Position numbers and translations under genes: made by a program
Shown: positions 41,981-51,882 of the stretch, piece after piece
Layout: each line of letters starts with the position of its first letter
Numbering within the stretch: position 1 is the first letter of the stretch
Origin: Gaiella sp038230035
GTDB lineage: Bacteria; Actinomycetota; Thermoleophilia; Gaiellales; Gaiellaceae
Assembly (NCBI GenBank): GCA_038230035.1
Contig: JBBRNX010000003.1
Span: forward strand, 62,001 to 126,000
Direction of reading: 5' to 3'
Length of the DNA stretch: 64,000 bases
The notes under the pieces: generated by a model
What the model saw: only the letters and a program-made list of their open reading frames with translations
What the model was told of the DNA's origin: nothing
The model's database searches: none

Positions 41981-44034
41981 GTGCTTCCGGCACTGATGCT
42001 CGCGATGCTTCCCACGACATCGCTCCTCATCGCGACCAGCTTGCGTCTCGAGCGTCTCGCGCCGACGCTCCTTACCGCCTACGTCGCACTAGTTGCTGAG
42101 ACGTCTGCCCTGACGCTCGCGCTCTCGCCGTTCCGTGAGGTGAAACGCGGACCGCTCGCACTGAGCGAAGTAGCAGTGCTCAGCCTTGCGCTCCTCGTGT
42201 GGTGGCGCAGGGGCAGACCGGGGCTGGGACTCGCCGCGGGAACCAGAGCCATCGCCGCAGTCGCCCGGGACCCTGTTGTCGCCCTGTTCCCCGTCATCGT
42301 GGCGATCGCGCTCGGATACGAGCTCGTTCTCGTCCTCACTGCGCCCGCGAACAACTGGGATTCACTGACGTATCACCTTCCACGAGTGGCGGCATGGGTG
42401 CAGCACGGCGGGCTGTACTGGATTCCGCACGCACCCACCGACCGGATGAACGAGTTCCAGCCACTCGCCGAGCAGGAAAACCTCTTCCTCTTCGCCGCGA
42501 CCGGGAAAGGAGCGCTCTTCGCGTTGCCCCAATACATCGCGGAGCTTGCGATCCTCGTCGGGATCTACACAGCTGCACGCAGACTCGGTTACGACACCCG
42601 CCGCGCGTTGCTGAGCGCGCTCCTCTTCGCATCGTTCACCGTCGTAGCGCTCGAGAGGCCACGACAGCACAGAACGACCTCGTTGCTGCCTCTCTCTCGA
42701 TCGCCGCCGCAGCGTTCCTTCTCGATGGTGCCTGGCCCGAGGTGATCCTCGCCGGAGTCGCTGTCGGGCTCGGCCTTGGCGTCAAGCTGACCACTGCCCT
42801 CGTTCTACCGGTGATCGTGCTGCTAGCGATCCGGCTCGGCCGTCGCCGTGCTCTCGGGTTCGCGGTGGCAACAGGAGTCACGTTCGCAGCCCTCGGCGTG
42901 TGGAGCTTCGTGCTGAATCTGGTCGAGACCGGCCACGTGCTCGGACACGGCGGCGGACGCGTCGAGCAAACGGTTTCACCTTCTCTCTCGGGAGGCCTGA
43001 CAACCGGGCGGAAGGTCCTCCTCCACCTGATCGACCGCTCCGGCTTCGAGGTACACGTGATCGAGGTACTCGTGCTCGTCGCTCTTTGCGGATCAGCCGC
43101 GCTGACGACCATACTCCGGCGTCGAGGCCGCTCCTGGGGGTCGGCGTTCACGACGGCAGGTGTCTTCGCTCTCTCGCTGCTGGCGCCGATCTTCGTCGCC
43201 GGCCTCGCAGTGCTGAACGAGCGGCAACCGAGCCCAGTCCACCTCAGCTCGCTCGCTGGAATCAACAAGCGCGTCAACGAGGATGTGTCGTCGTTCGGCT
43301 CACTGGGGCTCGTCCTGGTTGGCGCATGCGTGCTCACGATGGGGGCTACTCTGAGGCGTCGCCGTGACGCCGCATGCCGCCTGATTCTCGCCCTCGCATT
43401 GCCACTGTTCCTGGTGATCCTCGCGCTCACCTCCAGATACAACCCCTGGCTCTCGCGCTTCCTGATCGTTCCTGCTGCGCTAACCGCGCCTCTGTTCGGC
43501 CCGCTCTTCAGCCGAAGGTCGATGACGCTCGGGATCGTCGTCGTCGCCGCGACGACTCTCGGACTTGCGCTCGTACGGAACGAGCTGAAGCCTCTGGATG
43601 GATCGACCGCTCGACCCTGGAAGCTCACCCGCGTCGAGGCGGTGAAGCTTCAGGTGTGGAAGCCACAAGCCGGAAGGGCACTCGAGCAACTCGATGCCCT
43701 TGTCTCGCAGAAAGCCTGCGTCGGCGCGGTGCTCGATACCGACGAGCCGTCGTATGTTCTATTCGGCGCGAGGCTCGAGCGACACGTCACCTTCTTGCCG
43801 CGTGAGAACGCACCCCAAGCAGCACAGCGGGCGGGCGTCCCATACGTCGTGATCGGAAGCGGCAACGTCGTCTCATTGGCCGACGGGTTCAGAGCCAGCG
43901 GTTGGGCTCTACGGACCCTCGGCTCGGACTCGACCGAACGGTACTGGATTCTCTCAATCAGCCCGCGCGGCGGAAGCGGAAACTGCCACTCGAGCACTGC
44001 AGTGGAACAAGCGAAGACGCTCGAACAAGCCTGA
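41981..44034 (+). pseudogene. GT-C/PMT-type membrane glycosyltransferase split by a 2-nt insertion
   Basis: The 5' frame encodes helices and NNWDSLTYHLPRVAAW, a GT-C first loop with Asp, then HAPTDRMNEFQPLAEQENLF. At CTCGAGAGGCC (42650-42660) the frame is lost, while another frame continues in register: ATTAQNDLVAASLSIAAAAF, more helices and a C-terminal domain to 44034. Removing one GA from GAGA at 42653-42656 restores a ~684-aa protein. TAQNDL is a common motif in these enzymes. The downstream part alone lacks the catalytic loop, so the gene as written should be inactive. Its 3' end abuts the opposing gene. Confidence 0.75.
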
Positions 44035-45519
44035 CTAGAACGCACCCTTCCGCGAGAACACCGCCGGCAGCGTGCGCAGGATGATCGAGACGTCGAGCCA
44101 GATCGACCAGTTCTCGAGGTAGGTGAAGTCGAGCCGCACGAGATCGTCGAACCCGAGGTTCGAACGGCCGGAGATCTGCCAGAGCCCGGTGACTCCCGGC
44201 AGCACGAGGTAGCGACGCCGATGCCAGTCCTCGAGCAACGCGAAGTCGCGGAGCGGCAACGGCCGCGGGCCGACGAGGCTCATCTCGCCACGCAGGACGT
44301 TCAGCACCTGGGGTAGCTCGTCGAGCGACAGCCGGCGCAGCACACGGCCGACGCGCGTCACGCGAGGATCGTCACGAATCTTGAACAGGGCGCCGGAGGC
44401 CTCGTTCGCAGCCTCGAGCTCGGGCTGCAGCTCGGCCGCGCCCGCCACCATCGTCCGGAACTTCAGCATTCCGAACTCCCGCTCGCCGACACCCATGCGG
44501 CGGTCGACGTAGAACACCGGTCCGCGCGAATCGAGCCTGATCGCGAGCGCCACCAGCAACCAGAGCGGCAGCCCGACAAGCGCGACCGAGCCCGAGACAG
44601 CGAGGTCGAAAGCGCGCTTTACCGCCCAGTCGGTGCCGGCGAAGACCGGTGGCCTAAGTTCGAACAGCGGCACGCCCTGGCCGGGAACGTACTCGCCCTG
44701 CTGCACGAGGAGCTCCGTGGTTCGCGGCGCGAGCCGCACTTTCACGCCGTGCCGATGTGCGGTCTCGACGATGCTCAGCACCGTGCTCTCGGTGAAATCC
44801 GCCTCGGTGAGGATCAGCTCGTCGGTGGGCGTCCGCGCGAGGATCTCGGCAAGTTGGTCACGACTTCCGAGCAGATCCAGCCCGGAGGGCGGAAATGCCG
44901 CGACCGCCCCGACGAACGCGTAATCGATGCCGCTGCGCGACGAGCCGAGCGAGCGATGGAGATGCGCAAGGCTCTCCCCCTCCCCCACGAGAATCGCACG
45001 ACGCCGCACCCCCACGACGCGCAGCAGCTCGAGCGAGATCGACTCGTACGCAGCGCGCAGGCCGACGACGACGATCGCGCAGGTCACCGTTGCCGTCGGC
45101 ACGAGACCTGCCGTCGAAAAGTGGTAGCCGGTGCCGAAGGCGAAGGCGTAGACGATCGCGGCAACGAGGATCAGCGACGAGACGATCCTCCCGGCGCCAG
45201 GCCGCCGTTCACGCGCCGCGTACAGCCCCGCCTGCCAGAAGAGGATCACAGTGATCGGCGCGAGGAAGCGCAGCCAGTGACGGGGGCCTTCCCAGAGCAG
45301 GCTCCAGTAAATCGTCGTGTTGCCGTGCACGAGCTCGCGTAGGACGAGGGCGACGAACAGGCCGAGCGCGAGGGCGAGCACGTCGAGGGCGGCGAGCGCG
45401 AGGATCGAGAGAAGCCGGCGGACGAGGGCGACGTACGGCCGCCGCGAGAGCAGGTAGAGCCCTGAACGGCGGACGTCCGCGCGCGACGGCGTGCTGGCTT
45501 GTCCGGTCTCCGCGGCCAC
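44035..45519 (-). CDS. Exopolysaccharide polyprenyl glycosylphosphotransferase (WbaP/CpsE type)
   Basis: 494-aa initiating enzyme that moves hexose-1-phosphate to undecaprenyl phosphate. Four N-terminal helices and a CoA-binding-like domain precede the bacterial sugar transferase domain (about 300-494): KRAFDLAVSG, FYVDRRMGVGEREFGMLKFRT, LSLDELPQVLNVLRGEMSLV, GPRPLPL and LPGVTGLWQISGRS. It is a second initiator beside the WecA-type fusion. GTG 45519 starts 9 bp after the deacetylase stop. Confidence 0.92.
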   Translation of the reverse strand: MAAETGQASTPSRADVRRSGLYLLSRRPYVALVRRLLSILALAALDVLALALGLFVALVLRELVHGNTTIYWSLLWEGPRHWLRFLAPITVILFWQAGLYAARERRPGAGRIVSSLILVAAIVYAFAFGTGYHFSTAGLVPTATVTCAIVVVGLRAAYESISLELLRVVGVRRRAILVGEGESLAHLHRSLGSSRSGIDYAFVGAVAAFPPSGLDLLGSRDQLAEILARTPTDELILTEADFTESTVLSIVETAHRHGVKVRLAPRTTELLVQQGEYVPGQGVPLFELRPPVFAGTDWAVKRAFDLAVSGSVALVGLPLWLLVALAIRLDSRGPVFYVDRRMGVGEREFGMLKFRTMVAGAAELQPELEAANEASGALFKIRDDPRVTRVGRVLRRLSLDELPQVLNVLRGEMSLVGPRPLPLRDFALLEDWHRRRYLVLPGVTGLWQISGRSNLGFDDLVRLDFTYLENWSIWLDVSIILRTLPAVFSRKGAF

Positions 45520-45528
45520 AGAGTGATG

Positions 45529-46287
45529 TTACGTCGCGGGTGTCACAATCTCCTTGAACGCGACCTCCGGCGCCGAATCGCGAAGCAGGCCTCCGAACGC
45601 GTCCAGATCGGTTGGTTCGCGCCGACGAGCAAGCGCCCGGAGCGCCCAGACGAGCGCGACGCGGCGACGAGTGTCGACGAGATCGGTGTCGTGGAAGTGG
45701 ACGTGCACGAGCTCTGAGCGCAAGCCGCCAGGCGCCAGAACTTCGCGGGCGAGCATTCCAAGTGAGTGTGTCGACGGAAGCTCGAGGAGGTGCTTCCCGG
45801 CGGGCAGCAAGACGCGGGCCGGTGCAGCGAGCCCGAGTTGCGGCGCATCCGACGGCAGATAGGCGGGTCGGTACGCGGTGGCGGTGCAATCGACGTAGCC
45901 GAGCTCGGCGCACGCTTCGGCCACCCCGAGATCGGAGTACCAGCCGCCGCCACAGAAGAGCGTCGGCTGCAGACCCTGCTCCCTGAGCCAGGCGTTCTCG
46001 CCACGGACGCGATCGGCGGGATCGCCTGCCCCGGTCGGGCGCGCGTGATCGGGAGCCGTCCAGTGCGTGTGATGGCCGAGCGGCCCGCGCTCCGCCGCTT
46101 CACGCGCCCGTTCGAGCCAGGTGCCGGGATCCTCACCCGCGTCCGGATCGGGTGGGCGAATCAGCGCCGCGATCGCGAAACCACCGGGCCGGAGCCGCTG
46201 CAACTCCGCGAAGCGCGCCCAGACGGTGTCGTCGAGCGGACGTTCGACATGGCACGAGACGACCGCGTACCGTTTCGGCGAAGCCAT
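45529..46287 (-). CDS. Polysaccharide deacetylase-like protein
   Basis: 252-aa protein with the NodB-homology layout: YAVVSCHVERPLDD at the N-terminus, LGHHTHWTAPDHARP as the metal-binding His stretch, and VHVHFHDTDLVD late, where family members have the catalytic-base His. The usual TFDDG is altered to VSCHVE, so activity as a deacetylase is uncertain. ATG 46287 overlaps by 2 bp the start of the divergent membrane gene; GTG or ATG alternatives up to 46296 would increase the overlap. It probably acts on the polymer or an intermediate. Confidence 0.75.
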   Translation of the reverse strand: MASPKRYAVVSCHVERPLDDTVWARFAELQRLRPGGFAIAALIRPPDPDAGEDPGTWLERAREAAERGPLGHHTHWTAPDHARPTGAGDPADRVRGENAWLREQGLQPTLFCGGGWYSDLGVAEACAELGYVDCTATAYRPAYLPSDAPQLGLAAPARVLLPAGKHLLELPSTHSLGMLAREVLAPGGLRSELVHVHFHDTDLVDTRRRVALVWALRALARRREPTDLDAFGGLLRDSAPEVAFKEIVTPAT

Positions 46288-47563
46288 GCGCCGCATCCTG
46301 ACATCGCCGCGGGCCGCGGCAGCGCTGGTAATCGCAGCAGCCGTCCTGCCGCGACTCGCCGTACTTGCCTACGAGCGCGGCCGAATCCTCACCGAGTTCG
46401 TCGAGAAGAGCGACACCTTCGCGCAGACACTGGCGTCGAGCGGCACCTACGGCTTCATCCCGGGAGTCCCGTCCGCGTACACGCAGCCGCTCTATGGCTG
46501 GTTCCTGGCGGCGCTCTACTGGCCGCTGGAACGGCATTGGCTCTTCGTCGGGCTGGCCCAGACGCTCGTGGCCGCTGCGACGGCGTTGGTCGTCCTCTAC
46601 GCCGGCCGCCGCTTCATCTCTGCCCGGGCCGGGCTGGTCGCCGCGCTGATCTCGACACTCCATCCATACCTCGTCTGGCACGACGTGCACGTGAACCGGG
46701 AGATCCTCGATCAGCTCGTCGGCGCCGGGGTGTTCGTGCTGACGCTCATGGTCGCCGAGCGCGCAACGCCCTGGCTCGGAGCCGCGCTCGGTGTCGCCCT
46801 TGGGATCTCGTTGCTCGGGAACTCGCGGCTCACCGCGCTGCCGCTCTTCCTCGCTGTCTACCTCCTCTGGAGTCGAGCCGGCGTGGTGACTGTGGTCGTC
46901 GTGCTCGCAGCGTGCGCCGTGACGGTGGCGCCGTGGGTGATCCGCAACAAGGTGCAGGTGGGCTGCTACGCGCTGACAACCGACGCGCGCGCGCTATGGA
47001 AGGCGAACAACCTCAACACCTACTCGACGCTCGCGCGCGGTGGCTGGATCGACGACGTCCCGCCGCTTGCCGGCGCACCCCGGCTGACGCCGGAGTTCGC
47101 GAGCGACATCTACAAGCAGACCGGGAGGAAGATCCGCCTGGACGAATGCGCGCAGATGCGCCTGTACCAGCGCGCGACGATCAAGTTCTGGCGCCACCAC
47201 CCGGGTGAGAAGGTCAAGCTGATGGGGCAGGCGACCCGGATGCTGTGGGACCCGCGGCCGACGAAGACCGAGACCGGGCCGTCGAGCGGGGGCCACTCGA
47301 GCCTGCGCACGTGGGCTGAAACGGCGTACGCCGTGCCGCTCTTCGCGCTCGCGCTGCTCGGGCTCGTGTTCGGGTTCCGTTCGGCCGCAATTTCGCGGCG
47401 GTTCCTCTGGCTAGCCGTCGTGTTCCTCGTCTATCAGACGCTCGCGGCGATGCTCTTCGCCGGTGCGACCCGCTACCGCGTGCCCTGGGACTTCGTGCTC
47501 GCACTGCTCGCCGGGCTGGGGGTCGATGTGCTGCTCGCGCGACGTTCGAGCGCCTCGCGGTAG
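46286..47563 (+). CDS. GT39/PMT-like membrane glycosyltransferase
   Basis: 425-aa polytopic protein with about nine helices. The first external loop LTEFVEKSDTFAQTLASSG contains the acidic residue expected in GT-C enzymes; TLHPYLVWHDVHVNREILDQ is a conserved PMT_2-type segment. The central SRLTALPLFLAVYLL and the RYRVPWDFVLALLAGL near the end are typical. ATG 46286 is head-to-head with the deacetylase gene. The 3' end overlaps the opposing GT4 gene by 91 bp. Confidence 0.78.
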   Translation: MRRILTSPRAAAALVIAAAVLPRLAVLAYERGRILTEFVEKSDTFAQTLASSGTYGFIPGVPSAYTQPLYGWFLAALYWPLERHWLFVGLAQTLVAAATALVVLYAGRRFISARAGLVAALISTLHPYLVWHDVHVNREILDQLVGAGVFVLTLMVAERATPWLGAALGVALGISLLGNSRLTALPLFLAVYLLWSRAGVVTVVVVLAACAVTVAPWVIRNKVQVGCYALTTDARALWKANNLNTYSTLARGGWIDDVPPLAGAPRLTPEFASDIYKQTGRKIRLDECAQMRLYQRATIKFWRHHPGEKVKLMGQATRMLWDPRPTKTETGPSSGGHSSLRTWAETAYAVPLFALALLGLVFGFRSAAISRRFLWLAVVFLVYQTLAAMLFAGATRYRVPWDFVLALLAGLGVDVLLARRSSASR

Positions 47564-48627
47564 AGCACGTCGGTTCTGTCCGCGCAGCGCGCGAGTGAGA
47601 ACTCGGCCAGTGCACGTTCCCGGGCGGCGTGGCCGAGCGCAGCCGCGCGCGCCGGGTCGCGAACGACGGCGACCATCGCCGCCGCCAGAGCGGTCGGGTC
47701 TGCCGACGGTACGAGGATCCCGGTGCGACCGTCGTCGACGATCTCCGGTAGGCCGCCGACGGCTGAAGCGACAACCGGCCGGCCGCGCTCCGCAGCCTCG
47801 AGGGCCACCATGCCGAACCCCTCGCCAAGCGACGGAACGACGATCGCCGCAGCCTTCTCCATCTCCGCGCCGACGGAGTCGACACGCCCACGGAAGCGCA
47901 CCGCGTCGCCCAGCTCGAGGTCACCGGCGAGCGACTCCAGCCCGGCGCGCAGCGGACCGTCGCCAGCGATATCGAGCTGGAGATCCGGGCGCTCACGACG
48001 TGCAATCGCGAACCCCCGCAGGAGTGTCTCGATCCCCTTCACAGGGACCAGCCGACCGACGTACAGGAGCCGCGTCCCACCCGGATACGGCGCCGGCGCC
48101 GGGCCTGCCTCGATCCCGTAGTGCACGATCTCGAACGCGCCCTCGTGGAAGCCCTCCGCCTCGGCCAGGTAGCGGGCGAGCCCGGCCGAGATCGCGATCT
48201 GCAGGTGCGCCAGCCGTGCGACTCCACGGTCGGCGACTGCGAACGCCCGCCTTTCGCGAAAGGAGTTGAACCCGTGCTTCGTGCTGACGCGCACGGGCAC
48301 TCGCGCGAGTGCGCCCGCGATGAGCCCGTGGAAGTCAGCGTGGACGAGATGGGTGTGCAGGATCGCCGGCCCCGTCTGTCTCACGAGCCGCAGCAGCCGG
48401 GCGAACGCGACCGGGGCAGTCGCGCGCGTCAATCGGATCCGGTGGACCGGGACGCCTGCATCGCTCAGCCGGCGTGCGAACTCCGCGGCGCCAGGCTCGT
48501 TCTCGTGCAAGTGGGCGAACCGGACGTCCCAGCCGCGCTCCCGCAGATCAGGCAGCAGCGTGAGCAGGTGCGCCTCCGAGCCCGAGATGCCCGAAACCTT
48601 CCCGACGTGCAGCACCGTGGTGTTCAC
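47473..48627 (-). CDS. GT4 family glycosyltransferase
   Basis: 384-aa GT-B enzyme with TVLHVGKVSGISGSEAHLLT at the start, HTHLVHADFHGLIAGAL, LLYVGRLVPVKGIETLLRGF and EGFGMVALEAAERGRPVV as E-x7-E. The GTG 48627 start overlaps the stop of the upstream GT gene. The final ~20 residues are low-complexity (SSTSTPSPASSAS) and lie in the unusually long overlap with the opposing membrane gene, so the true C-terminus may have been extended by drift. It ends the minus-strand operon beginning at 53132. Confidence 0.87.
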   Translation of the reverse strand: MNTTVLHVGKVSGISGSEAHLLTLLPDLRERGWDVRFAHLHENEPGAAEFARRLSDAGVPVHRIRLTRATAPVAFARLLRLVRQTGPAILHTHLVHADFHGLIAGALARVPVRVSTKHGFNSFRERRAFAVADRGVARLAHLQIAISAGLARYLAEAEGFHEGAFEIVHYGIEAGPAPAPYPGGTRLLYVGRLVPVKGIETLLRGFAIARRERPDLQLDIAGDGPLRAGLESLAGDLELGDAVRFRGRVDSVGAEMEKAAAIVVPSLGEGFGMVALEAAERGRPVVASAVGGLPEIVDDGRTGILVPSADPTALAAAMVAVVRDPARAAALGHAARERALAEFSLARCADRTDVLYREALERRASSTSTPSPASSASTKSQGTR

Positions 48628-49643
48628 CGCCCAGCGAGCTCCACGACCTGCGCTGCCCATGACGCGACGGAGTGGTCGCGCATCACACTCTCGCGCAGCT
48701 CACGCCCGATCGCTGTTAGGTCGAGCGTGTCGAGCCCGCGGATCCGCGTTGCAAGCTCGGCTACATCCTCCCGAGAGAAGCGAAGCTCGGCCGGCAGCAG
48801 CCCGTCGAAGATCGGATTCGAGGCGAGCACAGGCATGCAGGTTGCGGCCGCCTCGTAGACGACCTTGTCCGGAGCGCCGGCACGCATGTTGTTCACGAGT
48901 GCGTCCGCGCCGGCCAGGAGCACGGGCACGTCCTCCCGTGAAACCGGCTCACCGATGCTCACGCGCTGCCCGAGGCCGAGCTCGGCCACCAGCCGCGTGA
49001 GCTCCTCGCGATGACGGCGCTCCTCGCCGGTAAGCGACGGGCCGTGGATCGAGAGCCGGACGTCCTGCACTTCCCCGACCGCACGGATGACGGTGTCGAG
49101 GCCCTTCGACGGCGAGGTGCGGCCAAGGGCGATCAGCCGCAGGTGGTTCTCCCTCGCACGCTCCACGCAGGCGAAGTCGGCAAGGTCGATCCCGTGGCCG
49201 ATCGCGACGAGCTTGCGCGACGGGAGCGGGAACGACCGACGGTCGACGGACACGACGCCGGTCGACAGCCCCTCGGCAAGCCGTAACAGCCGGCCCGTGC
49301 GCCAGTGCGTGAACCAGAGCAACACCTTCGTCCCGAGCGGCCGTGCGATCGGCGCGGCAAGAACCGCATAGATCGGGCACATGTGCGCCAGCACCGCTGC
49401 CGGCCGCGGCCGCGTCGCGAGCTCCGCCGCGAGCGCCGCCTCGAAGCGCAGGCCCCGCCCCAGCTTCGTCGCGGAGCGAAAAGGCCGCACCCGGCAGTTC
49501 GCCGGCAGCGCACCCTCGACCGCCGAATCGGCGAGCACGACGAGCTCATCGACGCTAGCTGCGAGCGCGCGCAGCTTCGGCACGGTTGCACCGAGCACCG
49601 GGCTCGCCGGGTCGAGCTCCTGCGTAACGACGACGAGCCTCAT
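48624..49643 (-). CDS. GT-B-fold glycosyltransferase with degenerate donor motif
   Basis: 339-aa protein. VVVTQELDPASPVLGATVPK and VLAHMCPIYAVLAAPIARP form the N-domain; LIALGRTSPSKGLDTVIRAV begins the donor domain. The usual E-x7-E is replaced by MRAGAPDKVVYEAAATCMPV, keeping only the second Glu with Asp nearby. It sits between two canonical GT4 genes with 4-bp overlaps. Activity is likely but donor chemistry may differ. Confidence 0.8.
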   Translation of the reverse strand: MRLVVVTQELDPASPVLGATVPKLRALAASVDELVVLADSAVEGALPANCRVRPFRSATKLGRGLRFEAALAAELATRPRPAAVLAHMCPIYAVLAAPIARPLGTKVLLWFTHWRTGRLLRLAEGLSTGVVSVDRRSFPLPSRKLVAIGHGIDLADFACVERARENHLRLIALGRTSPSKGLDTVIRAVGEVQDVRLSIHGPSLTGEERRHREELTRLVAELGLGQRVSIGEPVSREDVPVLLAGADALVNNMRAGAPDKVVYEAAATCMPVLASNPIFDGLLPAELRFSREDVAELATRIRGLDTLDLTAIGRELRESVMRDHSVASWAAQVVELAGR

Positions 49644-50755
49644 CTGCATACATCGTCGACGAGCGTGCGGATGCGGCGCGCGTAGTCCTCGGGCGTCGCG
49701 AGCCACGGCTCGATCGCCGCCCGCGCCGCCACTCCGAGCCGCGCAGCAAACGCGCTGTTCTCCAACACGGCCACGAGCGCGTCTGCGAGCGCGACGGCGT
49801 CGCCCGGCGGCACGAGGACGCCGGTTCCGCCGTCCGTGACGAGATCCGGGATCCCACCTACACGAGAACCGACAACGGCGCGACCGCGGCAGAACGCCTC
49901 GACGACGACCCGCCCAAGCCCCTCGGAGCGCGACGGCAGCACGAGGACTGTCGCCGCATCGAGCGCCTCGGCCACCTTCCCGGTCGGCACGGTAGGCGTC
50001 CACGACACCATTTCCGGGAACTCCGTCGCGAGCGCTTCGGCGACGCCGCTCATCGTCCCGCTCCCGATGATCCGCAATCGCGCATCGGGCACGCGCTCGG
50101 CGACGCGGCGCCACGCATCCGCCAGCACGTCGACCGCCTTGTATCGCTCCAGCACGCCGACGAACAGAACAGTCGGCTTCTCCGGTAGCGGCGCCGGCGC
50201 CGCTGCCCTGAACGGCTCGAGATCCATGAACGCGGGGAACTCGGCTGCCGGCTCGACGCCCTGTTCCCGAACGAGCCCGCTGGTGTAGGCCGAGATCGTC
50301 CGGACCGCATCGGCACGGCGTACTGCGAACCGGGCAAGCGCGTCGCCGAGCGGGGCGAGGAGACGCCGGGCCGGCGAGCCGTAGAGCCGCGTCGCCGCCT
50401 GCCAGTCGCCGTGTACGTCGAGGATCACCTTCGTCTTCGACCGGGCAAGCGCCCGCCCGAGCAAAACGAGGGCCGTCTCCTGCCCGCCCTGCGCGAGCAC
50501 GGCGTCGGGCTTCGCTGCGCGCAGCTCCCGGGCGACGCGAAGCGGCAGTAGCGCGTAGAACGCTGCGCCTTCGAGCGGGCCGAGCGGCAAGGGCCGGTAC
50601 AACCTGAACCGCACGTCGGGCGCGTCAACGCGACGCGCGGTCGCCAGCACGCGGACGTCGAGCTCCGAGCCGAGCGCGTCGAACTTCCGGGCCAACGTCT
50701 CCGAGAGCGGTAGGTCGTACCGCGTCCGGCCGACCATCAGCAGCCGACGCTTCAC
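49640..50755 (-). CDS. GT4 family glycosyltransferase
   Basis: 371-aa GT-B enzyme: LLMVGRTRYDLPLSETLARK, AQGGQETALVLLGRALAR, LFVGVLERYKAVDVLADAW and EGLGRVVVEAFCRGRAVV (E-x7-E). VILDVHGDWQAATRLYGSP is a donor/acceptor cleft loop typical of a subgroup. GTG 50755 overlaps the neighbouring GT4 stop by 4 bp. Specificity unknown. Confidence 0.87.
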   Translation of the reverse strand: MKRRLLMVGRTRYDLPLSETLARKFDALGSELDVRVLATARRVDAPDVRFRLYRPLPLGPLEGAAFYALLPLRVARELRAAKPDAVLAQGGQETALVLLGRALARSKTKVILDVHGDWQAATRLYGSPARRLLAPLGDALARFAVRRADAVRTISAYTSGLVREQGVEPAAEFPAFMDLEPFRAAAPAPLPEKPTVLFVGVLERYKAVDVLADAWRRVAERVPDARLRIIGSGTMSGVAEALATEFPEMVSWTPTVPTGKVAEALDAATVLVLPSRSEGLGRVVVEAFCRGRAVVGSRVGGIPDLVTDGGTGVLVPPGDAVALADALVAVLENSAFAARLGVAARAAIEPWLATPEDYARRIRTLVDDVCR

Positions 50756-51882
50756 GCGACCGCCTTCTCCAGCTCGGACGCGATCCGCCCAAGCAGCCGC
50801 TCGGCGCCGTACGACTCGACCGACGGCGCCGCCGCTGCGGCAAGCCGCGCCCGCAGCTCGTCGTCACCGAGAAGCCGGCGAATCGCCGCCGCAAGCGCCT
50901 CGGAATCACCGGCCGGCACGAGCAGACCGTTCTCGCCGTCGCGCACGACCTCCGGCACCCCGCCGACCGCGCTCGCGATCACCGGCGTTCCGACGGCAAG
51001 CGCCTCGACGACGACATGAGGGAAGTTCTCCCAGCGGGACGAAAGCAGAACGGCATCTGCAGCCCGGAATACGCGGAGAACACCGTCGCGCCCGAGCCCG
51101 CCCAGGAAGCGGACGCGATCGCCGAGACCGAGCGCGTCGCGCTGCCGCTCGAGCGCCGCTCGATCGGGCCCGTCGCCGACGATCACGAGTCTCACGTCCG
51201 GGACGAGCGCCAGCGCCGAGAGCGCGACGTCGAGCGCTTTCGCCGCCATGAGGCGACCGGCGAAGGCAAGCGTCGGCCCCTCGAAGCCGTACTCAGCTCG
51301 AAGCTGGTCGCGTGGCGGCAGCGGAGGCATCTCGGGCGCCGGGTTGGGGCTCACGCTGACACGGTCGGGGACGATCCCCCAGCCGACGACGAGCTCGCGC
51401 AGATACGCGCTCGGTGTGAAGACGTGCCGCGCGCGCCCTACCGCCCACATCCTCGTGCGCCGCAGCAGCGCCACGCGCAACCCACCGCTGTGACCCTGGA
51501 ACGCGTCGAGGTCACCCGTAAAGCGACCGCTGCGGCGCTCGCGCTCGTACGCCTCGTCGGCAGTCAGCTTCAGCACGAGCGGCCGCCTGGCGAGAGCCGC
51601 TCCGAGAGCAGCGCGTCGAGTCATGCTGGTGGCGTAGACGACTTCGGCTGCGCGGGCGGCCCTCGCGATCGCGACGACCCCGGCCAGGTGCCGGATTCCG
51701 GGGGGAAGCCCGCGCGATACCCAGCGCACCGGGAACCCCTCGCGCGCAGGAGCCGAGCTCGCTGTCGTCACAATCTCCACCTCGTTGCCCCGGACACGGA
51801 GGAACGCCGCGAACTCGGGCGCATGGCTCGCAGGACCACCGAGATCGGGTGGCCAGATCCCGGAGACGATGAGCACTTTCAT
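50752..51882 (-). CDS. GT4 family glycosyltransferase
   Basis: 376-aa GT-B enzyme. MKVLIVSGIWPPDLGGPASH is the classic PimA/WaaG-like glycine-rich start; TFAGRLMAAK appears here as LAFAGRLMAAKALDVALSAL; the donor motif is ENFPHVVVEALAVGTPVI with both glutamates. It is coupled to the flippase gene upstream and the GT4 downstream by 4-bp overlaps. The glycine loop suggests a mannosyl- or glucosyltransferase acting at the membrane face. Confidence 0.88.
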   Translation of the reverse strand: MKVLIVSGIWPPDLGGPASHAPEFAAFLRVRGNEVEIVTTASSAPAREGFPVRWVSRGLPPGIRHLAGVVAIARAARAAEVVYATSMTRRAALGAALARRPLVLKLTADEAYERERRSGRFTGDLDAFQGHSGGLRVALLRRTRMWAVGRARHVFTPSAYLRELVVGWGIVPDRVSVSPNPAPEMPPLPPRDQLRAEYGFEGPTLAFAGRLMAAKALDVALSALALVPDVRLVIVGDGPDRAALERQRDALGLGDRVRFLGGLGRDGVLRVFRAADAVLLSSRWENFPHVVVEALAVGTPVIASAVGGVPEVVRDGENGLLVPAGDSEALAAAIRRLLGDDELRARLAAAAAPSVESYGAERLLGRIASELEKAVA

